Below, piece after piece: positions 37,701 to 46,218 of a stretch of 64,000 bases of DNA. Within the stretch, counting starts at the first letter, position 1, and every line of letters begins with the position of its first letter. The stretch comes from VRUE01 sp963707965 (GTDB lineage Bacteria > Actinomycetota > Thermoleophilia > Solirubrobacterales > 70-9). The notes below the pieces were generated by a model that saw only the letters and a list, made by a program, of their open reading frames with translations, made no database searches and was not told the DNA's origin. The stretch covers positions 480,806-544,805 of the forward strand of contig CAVPRR010000006.1 of the NCBI GenBank assembly GCA_963707965.1. The letters are read 5' to 3'. The position numbers and the translations under genes were made by a program.

Positions 37701-38280
37701 GGACGATGCCCTCGTTCGCCTTGTCCTGCTCGGCAAGCTGATTCTTCTGGACCTCGAAGTAGACCTGCTCCGGGCCGAACGCCTGGAACAGGTCGTCGAC
37801 ATGGGCGCGCGCGTCGTCCGGGCGCTCCTCGACGAGGCGCCGGCAGAAGCGCGACTGAAGGCAGCCGGTGAGGACGATCACTCCCTCGGCGTGCGTGGAG
37901 AGCAGCTCCATGTCGACGTTGGCCTTGCCGCGCGAGAAACCCTCCAGGAAGCCCGCCGACGTGAGCTTGACGAGGTTCTCGAATCCGACCCCGCTCTCAG
38001 CCAGCAGGGTCAGGTGGTTGCGCTCGTAGCGAGCCTGCTCCTTGATGGCCTTTCGATCCTCGACGAAATAGGCCTCGAGCCCGATGATCGGCTTGATCCC
38101 CTGCTTCTTGCACGCTTTGTAGAGATCGACCGCACCGTTCATCACGCCGTGATCGGTGAGCCCCAGCGCCGGCTGCCCCAGCTCTGCCGCCCTTGCCGCC
38201 ATCGCGTCGATCTTGCAGGCACCGTCCAGCAGCGAGTACTCGCTGTGGGCGTGGAGATGTGCTGCAACAGGCGTGCTCAC
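34738..38280 (-). CDS. dnaE: DNA polymerase III alpha subunit DnaE
   Basis: A 1180-residue replicative polymerase. The N-terminal PHP domain begins at once (HLHAHSEYSLLDGACKIDAM, GLTDHGVMNGAVDLYKACKK). The palm has the catalytic aspartates in MPDIDIDFSVRGRERVIRYV and the upstream GPGRGSAAGSIVSYGL. The fingers and helix-hairpin-helix region include NKSHAACYALIAYRTAYLKA, and a C-terminal OB domain runs from WVTVGGIVVDCKKIRTKSG. PHP metal residues look intact. GTG 38280 is chosen because the PHP domain follows directly; the frame continues 55 codons upstream in low-complexity sequence. It is divergent from the lipoprotein gene at 38397. Confidence 0.97.
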   Translation of the reverse strand: MSTPVAAHLHAHSEYSLLDGACKIDAMAARAAELGQPALGLTDHGVMNGAVDLYKACKKQGIKPIIGLEAYFVEDRKAIKEQARYERNHLTLLAESGVGFENLVKLTSAGFLEGFSRGKANVDMELLSTHAEGVIVLTGCLQSRFCRRLVEERPDDARAHVDDLFQAFGPEQVYFEVQKNQLAEQDKANEGIVRLARELNRPLVGTADVHYLRREDFDNHAALLCVQTKSTMEAPKLSFDTNEFFLKSSEEMAESFAEWPEAVASTVEIAARCDVEIELGKLLLPRYPTPDGSEPEEMLRRIAGDGLRARYGDPPPGEAVERLEFELGVIEEMGFSSYFLIVWDFVRFAKENGIAVGPGRGSAAGSIVSYGLNITDLDPLANDLLFERFLNPGRKSMPDIDIDFSVRGRERVIRYVADKYGRESVAQIITFGKMAPRAATRDAARVLGFDYGSGDRLAKQIPEPILGRNPSFEECLRPGQELKQTYDSEPDAKRIIDVARGLEGIIRNNSIHAAAVVIADRPLQEIVPLQLAEDRSASVGVNGDGNGGKPERQYKIVTQYSMGPIEEMGLLKMDFLGLRNLDVIEDAVDIIHRSRGIELEIGEIPMDDARTFEMLSKGDGTGVFQLESEGMREAMKKVRPTGFDDIVALVALYRPGAMRYIPDYAKGKRAPASVTYPDERLRPITEPTYGCVLYQEQLMEIAKRMAGFSPAEADDLRKAIGKKKRELMATMKAKFMEGMKASGTAARVALDMWSLMEAAADYSFNKSHAACYALIAYRTAYLKANFPAEYMAAVISSVMNTKDKVPFFVNRCEEMDIEVLPPDVNSSDHGFVVSEKAIRFGLDAVKNVGRAAVDAILRAREDGEIVSIWDFCERVDARAVNKRAIECLIKCGALDSTGATRKGMLEALPAAQSAGQKAQEDAQLGQGSIFDVGGGGSGGDGEGPSRAHHRPPISAAEFDRRELLAMEKETLGTFLSSHPLSEVRDALRARADCTLAELGRKPDGAWVTVGGIVVDCKKIRTKSGSQMMFATLDDVEGQIELLVFKADEASSAAAIVPDAVVLVRGRIDHKERGETKLVVQEAEQFQPGDAEIARAAAVRSAPSGPVKLTIDAAELDRPGVIDQLKEVFEHHRGEAEVHLAIRNGNEKLTEVKLGDRYRVRASSGLRAELGHVLGPSALAA

Positions 38281-38396
38281 CAGGCGGTCGATGATGTCAA
38301 CTGGACCAGATGCCACCGCCTCCCAACTCGCTCCTTCCGAGCTATCTCGGCGCGGCAATCGCCAGGCCTCCACGGCGGGGAGCGGGGGCTTGGATC

Positions 38397-38825
38397 GTGA
38401 CGGGGCGAACTGCGAGGATCGCCCTTCTGCGCTACCCAGCTTCACTGCTCACGTTCGCCCTTGCCCTGGGCCTTTCGGCCTGTGGAGGTGACGCGCAGCC
38501 CGGTGACACGGGCAACCGGCCCGAGCCCCAACCACAGGTCACCCTGGCAGCACCCGGCCATCGCCCTGCGGTCGGCGCCCCCTGGCCGATCGTCATCCGC
38601 GCATACGGCCAGGACGGGGAGCCACTGCGCTCAGAGGTCCGCTACCAGTTCCTCTTCGCCGGGAGCGTCGTGGCGCGGCGCTCTCACTATCGCTTCAGAG
38701 GGTCCTTCCGGGACACCATCCGCTGGCCGGCGCGCTCTCTGGGCGTGCCCCTCACCTTCCGCGCCGTCGTCACCACGCCGCTCGGGACGCGCCGGGTCGA
38801 CTACGCCGTCCGGGTTCGGCGATGA
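38397..38825 (+). CDS. Small lipoprotein
   Basis: A 142-residue protein from GTG 38397 with a signal peptide (LLTFALALGLSAC) and lipobox Cys near residue 22. The mature part looks like an immunoglobulin-like beta sandwich (VTLAAPGHRPAVGAPWPIVI, LTFRAVVTTPLGTRRVDYAV). Its TGA overlaps the ATG of the ABC ATPase (ATGA), indicating coupling. It may be an accessory subunit of that transporter, which is inferred from coupling alone. Confidence 0.75.
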   Translation: MTGRTARIALLRYPASLLTFALALGLSACGGDAQPGDTGNRPEPQPQVTLAAPGHRPAVGAPWPIVIRAYGQDGEPLRSEVRYQFLFAGSVVARRSHYRFRGSFRDTIRWPARSLGVPLTFRAVVTTPLGTRRVDYAVRVRR

Positions 38826-39556
38826 GAGGGAGGGTTCTCACATGGCGGAGAGACAGCGCCGGCAGCGGCGCCGACATCGCCGTGCAGCTTCCATCCACGA
38901 GGGGCGCCTCTGTCCAGGTCGAGGGTGTCTCCAAGACGTACGCCGGTCGAATTCACGCCCTGCGCGAAGCCTCTCTGGAGATTCAGGCCGGCGAGGTGGT
39001 CGCAATCACAGGCCCGTCGGGCTGTGGAAAGAGCACCCTTCTCAATGTGATCGCCGCGATCGAGCGGCCCGACTCCGGCCGGGTCCTCGTCGACGGGGTG
39101 TCCGTGACCGACCTTGCGCATCCCGCCGTCTACCGCCGCGACACGGTTGGCTACGTCTTCCAACTCCACCACCTGCTGCCCATGCTGACCGCGCGCGCAA
39201 ATGTCGAGCTGCCGCTGATCGCCGCCGGGGTGGGGCGCACCGAGCGCCGTCGGCGTGCAGAACAACTGCTGGCTGAGGTGGGCTTGCGCGAGCGCGCCGA
39301 GGAGCACCCCGCAACGCTCTCGGGGGGCGAGCGGCAGCGGGTCGCCGTCGCTCGGGCGCTTGCCAACGAGCCCCGCCTGCTGCTGGCCGACGAGCCGACC
39401 GGGTCTCTTGACTCTGAGAGCGGCCGCCTCGTCCTGGCGCTGCTCGACCGCGCTCGGGAGCGGCGAGGGATGACTCTGGTGATCGCCAGTCACGACCGGG
39501 CGCTCGGCGACCGTGCCGACCGCGTGGTGCGAATGGTCGACGGTGCAATCGTCTGA
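38822..39556 (+). CDS. ABC transporter ATP-binding protein (LolD/MacB type)
   Basis: A 244-residue ATPase. Walker A is ITGPSGCGKSTLLNVI near residue 65. The Q-loop is VGYVFQLHHLLPMLTARANV, the signature TLSGGERQRVAVARAL and Walker B LLLADEPTGSLDSESG, with the H-loop in VIASHDRALG. The LLPMLTA and PTGSLD sequences are typical of the MacB/LolD/FtsE subgroup, which pairs with FtsX-type permeases. The matching permease is the next gene but on the opposite strand. Confidence 0.93.
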   Translation: MRGRVLTWRRDSAGSGADIAVQLPSTRGASVQVEGVSKTYAGRIHALREASLEIQAGEVVAITGPSGCGKSTLLNVIAAIERPDSGRVLVDGVSVTDLAHPAVYRRDTVGYVFQLHHLLPMLTARANVELPLIAAGVGRTERRRRAEQLLAEVGLRERAEEHPATLSGGERQRVAVARALANEPRLLLADEPTGSLDSESGRLVLALLDRARERRGMTLVIASHDRALGDRADRVVRMVDGAIV

Positions 39557-39565
39557 GGGCTCGCC

Positions 39566-40666
39566 TCAGAACCGGCCGAGCAGCTCGGCCGGCGGCCGGC
39601 GGGTGACCCGCCAGGCCGGGTAGAGCCCGCCGAGAACGCCGATCGCCAGACCGATCAGGACACCCCTGCCCAACCCCCACAGCGTCAGCACCGGGTCGAC
39701 GAAGCCCGTGGCGGACAGCAGGCTGACGATCAGATGGCTCAGTGCGACACCCAGCGCGACGCCGATTGCCGCGCCGATCAGCCCGACGCCCGCCCCCTCC
39801 CCGACGACAAGCGAGGCCACCTGGCGGGGGCTCCATCCAATCGCGGCGATCAGGGCGAGCTCGCGCTGGCGCTCGAGAACCGCCATCGCCATCGTGTTCG
39901 TCACCGCGATCGCTCCCAGGACGAGGGCGAGGACCGCAATCACAAGCACCGCCTTGGTGACGATCTCGAAAGCGGGGTTGGCGCGCGCGGCCTCGCCCGG
40001 GTTGGCGATCGTGGTGGTGCCGGGGAAGGAGCGCCGCACCTCCGCGGTGACGGCGTCCAGCGAAGCCGTCGGCTTCAGCGTGACGGCGATCGTCGTCACC
40101 CCGGTGCGCCCGCCCACCAGCCGCTCTGAGGCCGGAAGGGGCAGAACCACGCCGGAGTCCTCGAACCCGACACCCGCGTGATAGACGCCCACCACCGGGA
40201 AGCGCTCGCCCTTGAGGGTGATGTCCTCGCCCGGTTCCAGGCCGAGACTCCCGGCAAGCGCATCGCCGACGATCGCCTCGTTTCCCCGCCCGAGCCTTCC
40301 CGCCGTGAGGACCAGGCGCCGCACCACGAAGCTGTCCGGCCGCAGGCCGAAGACGATGGCGGCCGGCGACTCGGGGAGGGCATCGGTGACAAGCTGGATC
40401 GGCGCTGCGCCCTCCACCCCCGGCTGCCGCCTGACCCGCGGTGCAAGCGAGTCGGGCAGAACCGATGCGGTTGGATCGGCGACGCCGTCCTGGAAGAGAC
40501 CGAAGCTGGCGCCACCGAGGTTGCTGAGGCCTCCGACGCTCTGCTTGAGGCCCTGGGTGAGGGCGAGAAGCGCCACGATCGTCGCCACACCGATCGCGAT
40601 TCCGGCGGCGGTCAGCACGGTCCTGCCCCGGTTGCGAACCAGGTTGAGGACGATCAGCCCGAGCAC
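39566..40666 (-). CDS. ABC transporter permease (MacB/FtsX family)
   Basis: A 366-residue permease with four transmembrane helices: one near the N-terminus (RTVLTAAGIAIGVATIVALL) and three in the C-terminal third (VLVIAVLALVLGAIAVTNTM; GEGAGVGLIGAAIGVALGVA; GVLIGLAIGVLGGLYPAWRV). A large extracytoplasmic domain lies between. It ends with the typical RRPPAELLGRF. It converges tail-to-tail with the ATPase gene (9-bp gap), an unusual layout for partner subunits. It may belong to the minus-strand run below the kinase gene. Confidence 0.9.
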   Translation of the reverse strand: MLGLIVLNLVRNRGRTVLTAAGIAIGVATIVALLALTQGLKQSVGGLSNLGGASFGLFQDGVADPTASVLPDSLAPRVRRQPGVEGAAPIQLVTDALPESPAAIVFGLRPDSFVVRRLVLTAGRLGRGNEAIVGDALAGSLGLEPGEDITLKGERFPVVGVYHAGVGFEDSGVVLPLPASERLVGGRTGVTTIAVTLKPTASLDAVTAEVRRSFPGTTTIANPGEAARANPAFEIVTKAVLVIAVLALVLGAIAVTNTMAMAVLERQRELALIAAIGWSPRQVASLVVGEGAGVGLIGAAIGVALGVALSHLIVSLLSATGFVDPVLTLWGLGRGVLIGLAIGVLGGLYPAWRVTRRPPAELLGRF

Positions 40667-40749
40667 GGCGCGATCATAGGCGAGCCCGCGGCCCGCGGCG
40701 CGTCACTCCCCGATCGCCTTGATCACCATGCGCTTTGGCCGGCGACCGT

Positions 40750-41145
40750 TCACGTCTCTCCTCCCGTCGCGGCGATCGGTTGCCCCGGCCAGAACGGCCA
40801 CTCCTCGAACTCTCGGCAGCTACCGTCGGGGGCGAATCGGATGATCCAGAGGTCGCGATACTCGCCTCCTCCCGGGGCCTGGTAATCGACTTCGACCCGG
40901 ACCACGGCGGTGTCGCCCTCGACCGCGACGATCTCGTGGGCGAGCTCGAACGGCTCGTCCGGCCCCTGCCGCTCGCGCTCCCAAAGCGCCGCGATCTCCT
41001 CCAGGCCAACGGCCGGCTCCTCGTAGGGCGACATCCGGTAGCTCGCCTCCTGCATGAACAGATCGTGCAGCGACTCGGTGCCGACGCTGCGCCAGGCGCG
41101 CTCGTAGCCGGCTATCCAGGCCTCGGTGTCAGCTCGAGTCGCCAT
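40750..41145 (-). CDS. SnoaL/NTF2-like small protein
   Basis: A 131-residue cone-shaped alpha+beta barrel of the SnoaL-like family: helical N-terminus (WIAGYERAWRSVGTESLHDL), FMQEASYRMSPYEEP, ALWERERQGPDEPFELAHEI and strands VVRVEVDYQAPGGGEYRDLW. Members bind small molecules or act as stress-related folds, with no substrate predictable here. It starts 4 bp after the kinase stop, so it is probably cotranscribed. Confidence 0.75.
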   Translation of the reverse strand: MATRADTEAWIAGYERAWRSVGTESLHDLFMQEASYRMSPYEEPAVGLEEIAALWERERQGPDEPFELAHEIVAVEGDTAVVRVEVDYQAPGGGEYRDLWIIRFAPDGSCREFEEWPFWPGQPIAATGGET

Positions 41146-41149
41146 CCCC

Positions 41150-42721
41150 CTACCCGGCGCTCGCGCTGCAGACTTCGAGGCCGATTTCCTGGGCGAGTTC
41201 GTAACGCAGGAGCTGCTCGTTGTCGCGCAGTTCGCGGGCCCTCACGTAGGCGCTTGCGTCACCCGACTTCGCCGCCTGGAGCGCCTGTCTGTCATACGCC
41301 TCGACACGCGCCTGCGCCTGCGCGTACTTCTCGTAGGCGACTCGAACGCTGCCGGGCGGATCCAGCGCCCCCAACTTCTTCACGGCGGGGGTGGAGATGC
41401 CAACCAGCCGTTCCGAGTAGGGGACGTCCGGCGTTTCCTCTTGCTTGGCTTCCGGGAATTCTTCCCTCACCTGTCTGAACGAGCTCTGGCTATCCGCGCA
41501 GATTTCGTCTGCCCGGCGGATCAACTCTGACTTGCTGAGCGGCTGCGGCGTGGGTTCCGCGTTCGATGCCGTACCGGTCTTCGCCGCCGCTCCGGATTCG
41601 CCGCCCGACCCGCCTCCGCCACCCAGCGCGATCGCCGCGACGACCGCCGCCACCCCGGCGAGCAGGCCGCCGGCCAGAAGGAGGCGGCGACGCGGCGGTG
41701 GCCCCGCCGGTTGTCCAGGCTCGAGCCGCCGGGTGGCGGCGCTCGGCCGGCTGGCCGCTGCAGGCTTCGCGGCAGCCGTCGGATCCGTCGTCGCTCTCAT
41801 CACCGGCGCCTCCCGGGTTGCCGCGGCACCGGTCGCCACCGTCCGCTCCGGAACCGTCGGCTGCTCGCCGTGCAACGCTGCGAGCGAGGCCCGGCCGAGG
41901 TCGCCGGCCGAGGGATAGCGGTCCTGCGGCGCCTTCGACATCGCCCGGATCGCCACGTCGTCGAGCGACATCGGCACCCGCTCCGCATGCAGCGAGGGGG
42001 CCGGCGGCGGCTCGTTGAGGTGCGCATAGAGACGCGCCGCCTCGCTGTCGCCTGGGAATGGCACCTCGCCGGTGAGCAGCTTGAACAACAGGCAGCCGAG
42101 GGCATAGACATCGGCGCGGGCGTCCACCTCGCCACCGGAGATCTGCTCGGGAGCGACGTAGTCCAGCGTGCCGACGAAGCGACCGGTCTGGGTGAGGCCC
42201 GAATCGGTGGCGACGTTGCGTGCCACGCCGAAGTCCGTGATGTACGCGTGCTCGTCGCCGGCCGGGCCGCTGAGCAGCACGTTGGCCGGCTTGACGTCGC
42301 GATGAACCAGGCCGGCGCCGTGGATCGCGTCGAGGCCGTTGCCGACCTGGGCGATCAGCGCCGCGGCCACGCTGGGCTCCAGGCGGCCCTCGCGACGGAT
42401 CCGCCTGCCGAGGTCGGAGCCCGAGACGTAGCGCATCGCTATGTAGGGAACCCCACCCTCCTCGCCGGCGGCGTAGATCGGCACCACGTTCGGGTGCTCG
42501 ATCGAGGCGGCGATCTTCGACTCCTCGGCGAAGCGTCGGGCGAAGACCTCGTCGTCCGCGGCCTCGGGCGCGATCAGCTTCAGCGCTACCCGGCGGTCGA
42601 GCCCCGGCTCGATAGCCAGGTAGAGGACGCCCATCCCACCGCGCCCCAAAGCCCGCTCGATTCGGTATCCCGCAAACTCATCGCCGCTCGAGAGCTCGGT
42701 CCAACGGTCTGTCGCGGACAT
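41150..42721 (-). CDS. Membrane-anchored Ser/Thr protein kinase
   Basis: A 523-residue PknB-type kinase. The glycine loop is LGRGGMGVLYLA with the catalytic Lys in RRVALKLIAP. The catalytic loop is GLVHRDVKPANVLLSG, the DFG segment ITDFGVARNV and the APE motif LDYVAPEQISGGEVD. A Pro/Ala/Thr-rich juxtamembrane stretch (about residues 290-350) leads to one transmembrane helix (RLLLAGGLLAGVAAVVAAIA). An extracytoplasmic domain of about 150 residues follows, mostly helical with two cysteines, unlike PASTA domains. Its first 44 bp overlap the 3' end of the GGDEF-EAL gene, linking phosphorylation and c-di-GMP signalling. Confidence 0.93.
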   Translation of the reverse strand: MSATDRWTELSSGDEFAGYRIERALGRGGMGVLYLAIEPGLDRRVALKLIAPEAADDEVFARRFAEESKIAASIEHPNVVPIYAAGEEGGVPYIAMRYVSGSDLGRRIRREGRLEPSVAAALIAQVGNGLDAIHGAGLVHRDVKPANVLLSGPAGDEHAYITDFGVARNVATDSGLTQTGRFVGTLDYVAPEQISGGEVDARADVYALGCLLFKLLTGEVPFPGDSEAARLYAHLNEPPPAPSLHAERVPMSLDDVAIRAMSKAPQDRYPSAGDLGRASLAALHGEQPTVPERTVATGAAATREAPVMRATTDPTAAAKPAAASRPSAATRRLEPGQPAGPPPRRRLLLAGGLLAGVAAVVAAIALGGGGGSGGESGAAAKTGTASNAEPTPQPLSKSELIRRADEICADSQSSFRQVREEFPEAKQEETPDVPYSERLVGISTPAVKKLGALDPPGSVRVAYEKYAQAQARVEAYDRQALQAAKSGDASAYVRARELRDNEQLLRYELAQEIGLEVCSASAG

Positions 42722-45314
42722 CCTCTAACCCTAGCCCGCTCGCCCCAGCCGGTTTGCCGACGTGATAGCCCTGGGCGTAGTCGACGCCGAGGTCCCGGAC
42801 CAGCGCGAGCGTCTCGCCGTCCTCGACCCCCTCGGCGATCGTCTTCTGACCAAGCCCCTGCGCGATCGCGACGATGGCCCGCACGAGCTGTTGGTCGGCG
42901 GGACTTCGACTCAGGTCGTGGATGAACTCGATATCGATCTTGAGGTACTGGGCGGGGATGTGCTTCAGGTACGTGAACGAGCTGAAGCCGGTGCCGAAGT
43001 CGTCCAGCGACAGGCTGCAGCCCAGGTCGCGGATCTTGCGCGCGAAGTCTGCGGCGTCCCCCATGTTCGCCACCGCTGCGGTCTCGGTGATCTCGAAGTT
43101 GAAGAGGGATGGATCGAGGCCGGACCGGACCGCCTCTTCCAGCGAGCACACGTACCTGGGGTCGGCGAGTGAGAGTGCGGAGACGTTGACCGCCACGGTT
43201 CGGCCACGCCGTGCCAGCTCGACCGCCTTGGTCAGCACGAGCAAGTCGATCTCGTGGATCAGGCCAAATCGCTCTGCCGGCGGCAGGAACGCCGCGGGCA
43301 GGATCTTGTCGCCGTGATCGTCGAGCATCCTGACAAGCAGCTCCTCCCGGACCGCCTTGCCGGTCCGGACGTCGACGATCGGCTGCGAGTAGACGATCAG
43401 GCGATCGTCATCGAGCGCTGTGCGAATCCGTTCCACCCAGTTGAGGGCGTGGCCGTTCTGCCCCGAATATGCGATCGCCGTCCCCCCGCCGGACTCCTTC
43501 GCCTCGTAGAGAGCCACGTCGGCGGCGACCAGCAGCTCGTCCGGGGTGCGCTTGCCGGTTCCGTCGAACGACGCCATGCCGACGCTGGCTCCGACGGTCG
43601 GGTCCGTCGCCTCCCGGATCCCGGCAATCATGCCCTTGGCCAGCTTCAGCGCACCGGACTCGTCCGCCTCGCGAAGCAGGACGGCAAACTCGTCGCCCCC
43701 GATCCGCGCGACGACATCGGTCTCCCGGACCCTGCCGCGCAGGACAGTGCCGATGTCGCACAGCAGCCTGTCGCCGATCGGGTGCCCGAACGAGTCGTTG
43801 ACGAACTTGAACGAGTCGACGTCGATCAGCACCAGCACGCCGGGGCGCAAGTAGCGCTCGGCATAGCTGAGCTGGCTCGAGATGTCCTCCTCCAAGCGGC
43901 GGCGGTTGACGAGGCCCGTGAGGCTGTCGTGATCCGCCTGGTGGCGCAGCTGCTCCCTCAACTGGCGCAGGTGGGTGACGTCGTCGAACACGGTGACCGC
44001 GCCGACGATGCGTCCTCCTTCCCGCATCGGGGCGGCGGTGTAGTGAACCGCGATCGAGGAGCCGTCCTTCCGCCAGAACAGCTCATCGGTGACCCGCTGC
44101 GTGGCTCCGTTCGTCAGCGACTTCGCCGTTGGGCACTGCGAGGTGGGGTATGGAGACCCGTTGGGGCGAGTGTGGTGAAACAACCTGTGGGCGCAGCGCC
44201 CGAGAGCCTCCTGCAGCGAGTAGCCGAGCATGCCCAGCGCCGCCGGGTTCGCGTATGTGATCCGGCCCTCCAGATCGGTGCGGAAGATGCCCTCGCCCGC
44301 TGCCCCGATGATTCCCTCGTTGTCCCGCACCAGCCGCTCGTTCTCTCTGACGGAGAGGAGAAAGCGAATGAGGATCAGGCACGGCACCAGCGCCGCGAAG
44401 ACCATCACGCCCGGGTCCCGGCCTTCGCCGGCATGTGCCTCGTCGAGCAGCAGCAGCAGGGCGATTCCGAATGACACAACGCTTGTCACGTACAGCGGAA
44501 GGCCGCGCAGTGCCCGCACCTCTCGCAGGGAGCTCCGAGGGAAGCAGGACAGTCCAAGCAACAGCACCCCTGCGGACCAGCCGGCATCCAGCGCATTCCC
44601 GGGGGAGCGCGCTTCGTCGACGAGGAGGTTGACGTTGAGGAAGTCCGTGGCAAGCAGGACGACCGCACCCAGGAACATCGCCAGATATGCGCCTCCGACC
44701 CGGCCGCGGCTCTGGATCGCAAGGATGGCCAGGACGATCGCGATGCCGAGGTCGAGCACGGAGTAGGAGAGCTGCCACCCAAGGACGCTCGCGACATGGT
44801 TGGCGTCGACCAGCGAGTCGAAGAGGAAGTCGTACGCCGCGGCGCCAAGGGCGATGGCAATGATGGCGGCATCGAGCGAGATGCCCAACCGATGATCCTC
44901 GCGCTGTTCCCTCACCAGCAGCGCGATCGCCGCGAAGATACAGGGGTAGGCCGCGAGCCAGAAGAGATCGGCGACGGTCGGGAACGTGGTGATGGTCTCC
45001 TGGACGAAGAAGAAGTACGCCTCCCCGACGGCGTAGCTCAGCAGGCCTCCACCCAGCACGAGCCACGGCAGGCGCCGCTTGCCATCCGGTCCGCCAAGGC
45101 CACTGAGGAGGGTCCCGGCCGCGGTGGCGAACATGGTGACGGTGACCATCGCTGCGGCAGCGGTTGGCCGCACCGCCCCATACCCGAACACGGCGTTCAC
45201 CATCAACGCCAGCTGCGATGTCAGCGCGATTCCGAAGAGCAACAGGGATGCCAGCCTGGCGGCGTGCTCCCGCGCGGCGGCCTTCGGGTGATTGTCTGCC
45301 TGCCAGGGAGCCAT
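42678..45314 (-). CDS. Membrane PAS-GGDEF-EAL c-di-GMP protein
   Basis: An 878-residue protein. Residues 1-310 hold about nine transmembrane helices forming a sensor module. A PAS domain follows (GIFRTDLEGRITYANPAALG, with CP and WRKDGSSIAVHYTAAPM). The GGDEF domain is intact (RIGGDEFAVLL) with an inhibitory-site RETD five residues before it, so cyclase activity with product feedback is likely. The EAL domain has ELL instead of EAL but keeps the metal and catalytic residues in NVSALS, FEITETA, LDDFGTGFSS, LKIDIEFI, IAEGVED and QGYHVGKP. Phosphodiesterase activity is therefore still possible. ATG 45314 starts just before the first helix. Confidence 0.92.
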   Translation of the reverse strand: MAPWQADNHPKAAAREHAARLASLLLFGIALTSQLALMVNAVFGYGAVRPTAAAAMVTVTMFATAAGTLLSGLGGPDGKRRLPWLVLGGGLLSYAVGEAYFFFVQETITTFPTVADLFWLAAYPCIFAAIALLVREQREDHRLGISLDAAIIAIALGAAAYDFLFDSLVDANHVASVLGWQLSYSVLDLGIAIVLAILAIQSRGRVGGAYLAMFLGAVVLLATDFLNVNLLVDEARSPGNALDAGWSAGVLLLGLSCFPRSSLREVRALRGLPLYVTSVVSFGIALLLLLDEAHAGEGRDPGVMVFAALVPCLILIRFLLSVRENERLVRDNEGIIGAAGEGIFRTDLEGRITYANPAALGMLGYSLQEALGRCAHRLFHHTRPNGSPYPTSQCPTAKSLTNGATQRVTDELFWRKDGSSIAVHYTAAPMREGGRIVGAVTVFDDVTHLRQLREQLRHQADHDSLTGLVNRRRLEEDISSQLSYAERYLRPGVLVLIDVDSFKFVNDSFGHPIGDRLLCDIGTVLRGRVRETDVVARIGGDEFAVLLREADESGALKLAKGMIAGIREATDPTVGASVGMASFDGTGKRTPDELLVAADVALYEAKESGGGTAIAYSGQNGHALNWVERIRTALDDDRLIVYSQPIVDVRTGKAVREELLVRMLDDHGDKILPAAFLPPAERFGLIHEIDLLVLTKAVELARRGRTVAVNVSALSLADPRYVCSLEEAVRSGLDPSLFNFEITETAAVANMGDAADFARKIRDLGCSLSLDDFGTGFSSFTYLKHIPAQYLKIDIEFIHDLSRSPADQQLVRAIVAIAQGLGQKTIAEGVEDGETLALVRDLGVDYAQGYHVGKPAGASGLGLEDVRDRPLDRALERR

Positions 45315-45426
45315 CGCGCCTGCCCGGGTAATCGACCAGCGTGCCCTGCGGGGGTATCCGTGAAATTCCGCAACCCGGCAGCGGAAAACTGCTGAGTTAG
45401 GGCCCGGACCTAAACTCCAGAGTGAA

Positions 45427-46203
45427 ATGCGACGAACCGCACTCGCAATCGTTGTCTCGGCGCTCGCGCTGGCCGGCACCGGAATCGCCCGTGGCGAGCT
45501 GGCCCAGCAGGGCGACCTGCGCCTGGCTTTCAACGGTCGTTTCGTGCCCCATGCGCTGCCGCGCGACAGGGCCGCTCCTGTCACGGTGAGCCTCACCGGC
45601 TCCGTTGGGACCGCCGACGGAAGGCCGCCGCCACAGCTGCGCCGAATGTCGATTGCCGTCAACCGCTACGGTCGTTTCTTCACCCGCGGTCTGCCCGTGT
45701 GCCCGCCCAGCCAGCTTGAGCAGACCTCGACGCAGGTGGCTCTGGATCGGTGCCAGGGCGCCCTGGTCGGGCGGGGGCGCTTCGGGGCGAACATCGACTT
45801 CCCCACGACGACAGCGCTCCCCGTCGAAGGCAGGATGCTCGCCTTCAACAGCAGGGTCGGCAATCGTCAGGCGATCCTCATGCACATCTACGGCACGAAG
45901 CCCGTGCAGGCGACCTTCGTCCTGACCTTCAAGATCACCCACCCGCAGCGTGGCAGCTTCGGCACCGTGCTCACCACCCAAATCCCAAGGCTCGCATCGG
46001 ACCTCGGTTACGTCACCGATGTCTCGATGTCGTTCGGGCGCAAATACTGGTATGCGGGCAAGCGACGCAGCTTCCTCAGCGCCCGCTGCGCCGCCCCACC
46101 GGGCTTCCCGGGGGCCATCTTCTCCTTTGCGAAGGGCAGCTTCAGCTTCGCCGGCGGTCAGAGGTTGACCACAACGCTGACGCGCGACTGCCGCGTCCGA
46201 TAG
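45427..46203 (+). CDS. Secreted protein of unknown function
   Basis: A 258-residue protein with a signal peptide (RRTALAIVVSALALAGTGIA, cleavage likely after ARG or IARG) and no lipobox. Four cysteines pair plausibly: CPPSQ, CQGALVG, RCAAPP and RDCRVR at the very C-terminus. The body has beta-rich sequence with a GRGRFGANIDFPTT segment. I recall similar exported proteins in Solirubrobacterales-type genomes but know no function. It is divergent from the c-di-GMP gene (112-bp gap). Confidence 0.75.
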   Translation: MRRTALAIVVSALALAGTGIARGELAQQGDLRLAFNGRFVPHALPRDRAAPVTVSLTGSVGTADGRPPPQLRRMSIAVNRYGRFFTRGLPVCPPSQLEQTSTQVALDRCQGALVGRGRFGANIDFPTTTALPVEGRMLAFNSRVGNRQAILMHIYGTKPVQATFVLTFKITHPQRGSFGTVLTTQIPRLASDLGYVTDVSMSFGRKYWYAGKRRSFLSARCAAPPGFPGAIFSFAKGSFSFAGGQRLTTTLTRDCRVR

Positions 46204-46218
46204 CCGCCGAGGGCAGGC

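Noticed and set aside
43254..44474. 406-codon plus-strand frame opposite the GGDEF-EAL gene
   Set aside because: Shadow frame; domain signatures lie on the minus strand.
45315..45426. c-di-GMP riboswitch upstream of the GGDEF-EAL gene
   Set aside because: The sequence has a few GC-rich complementary stretches but not the conserved GEMM core motifs.
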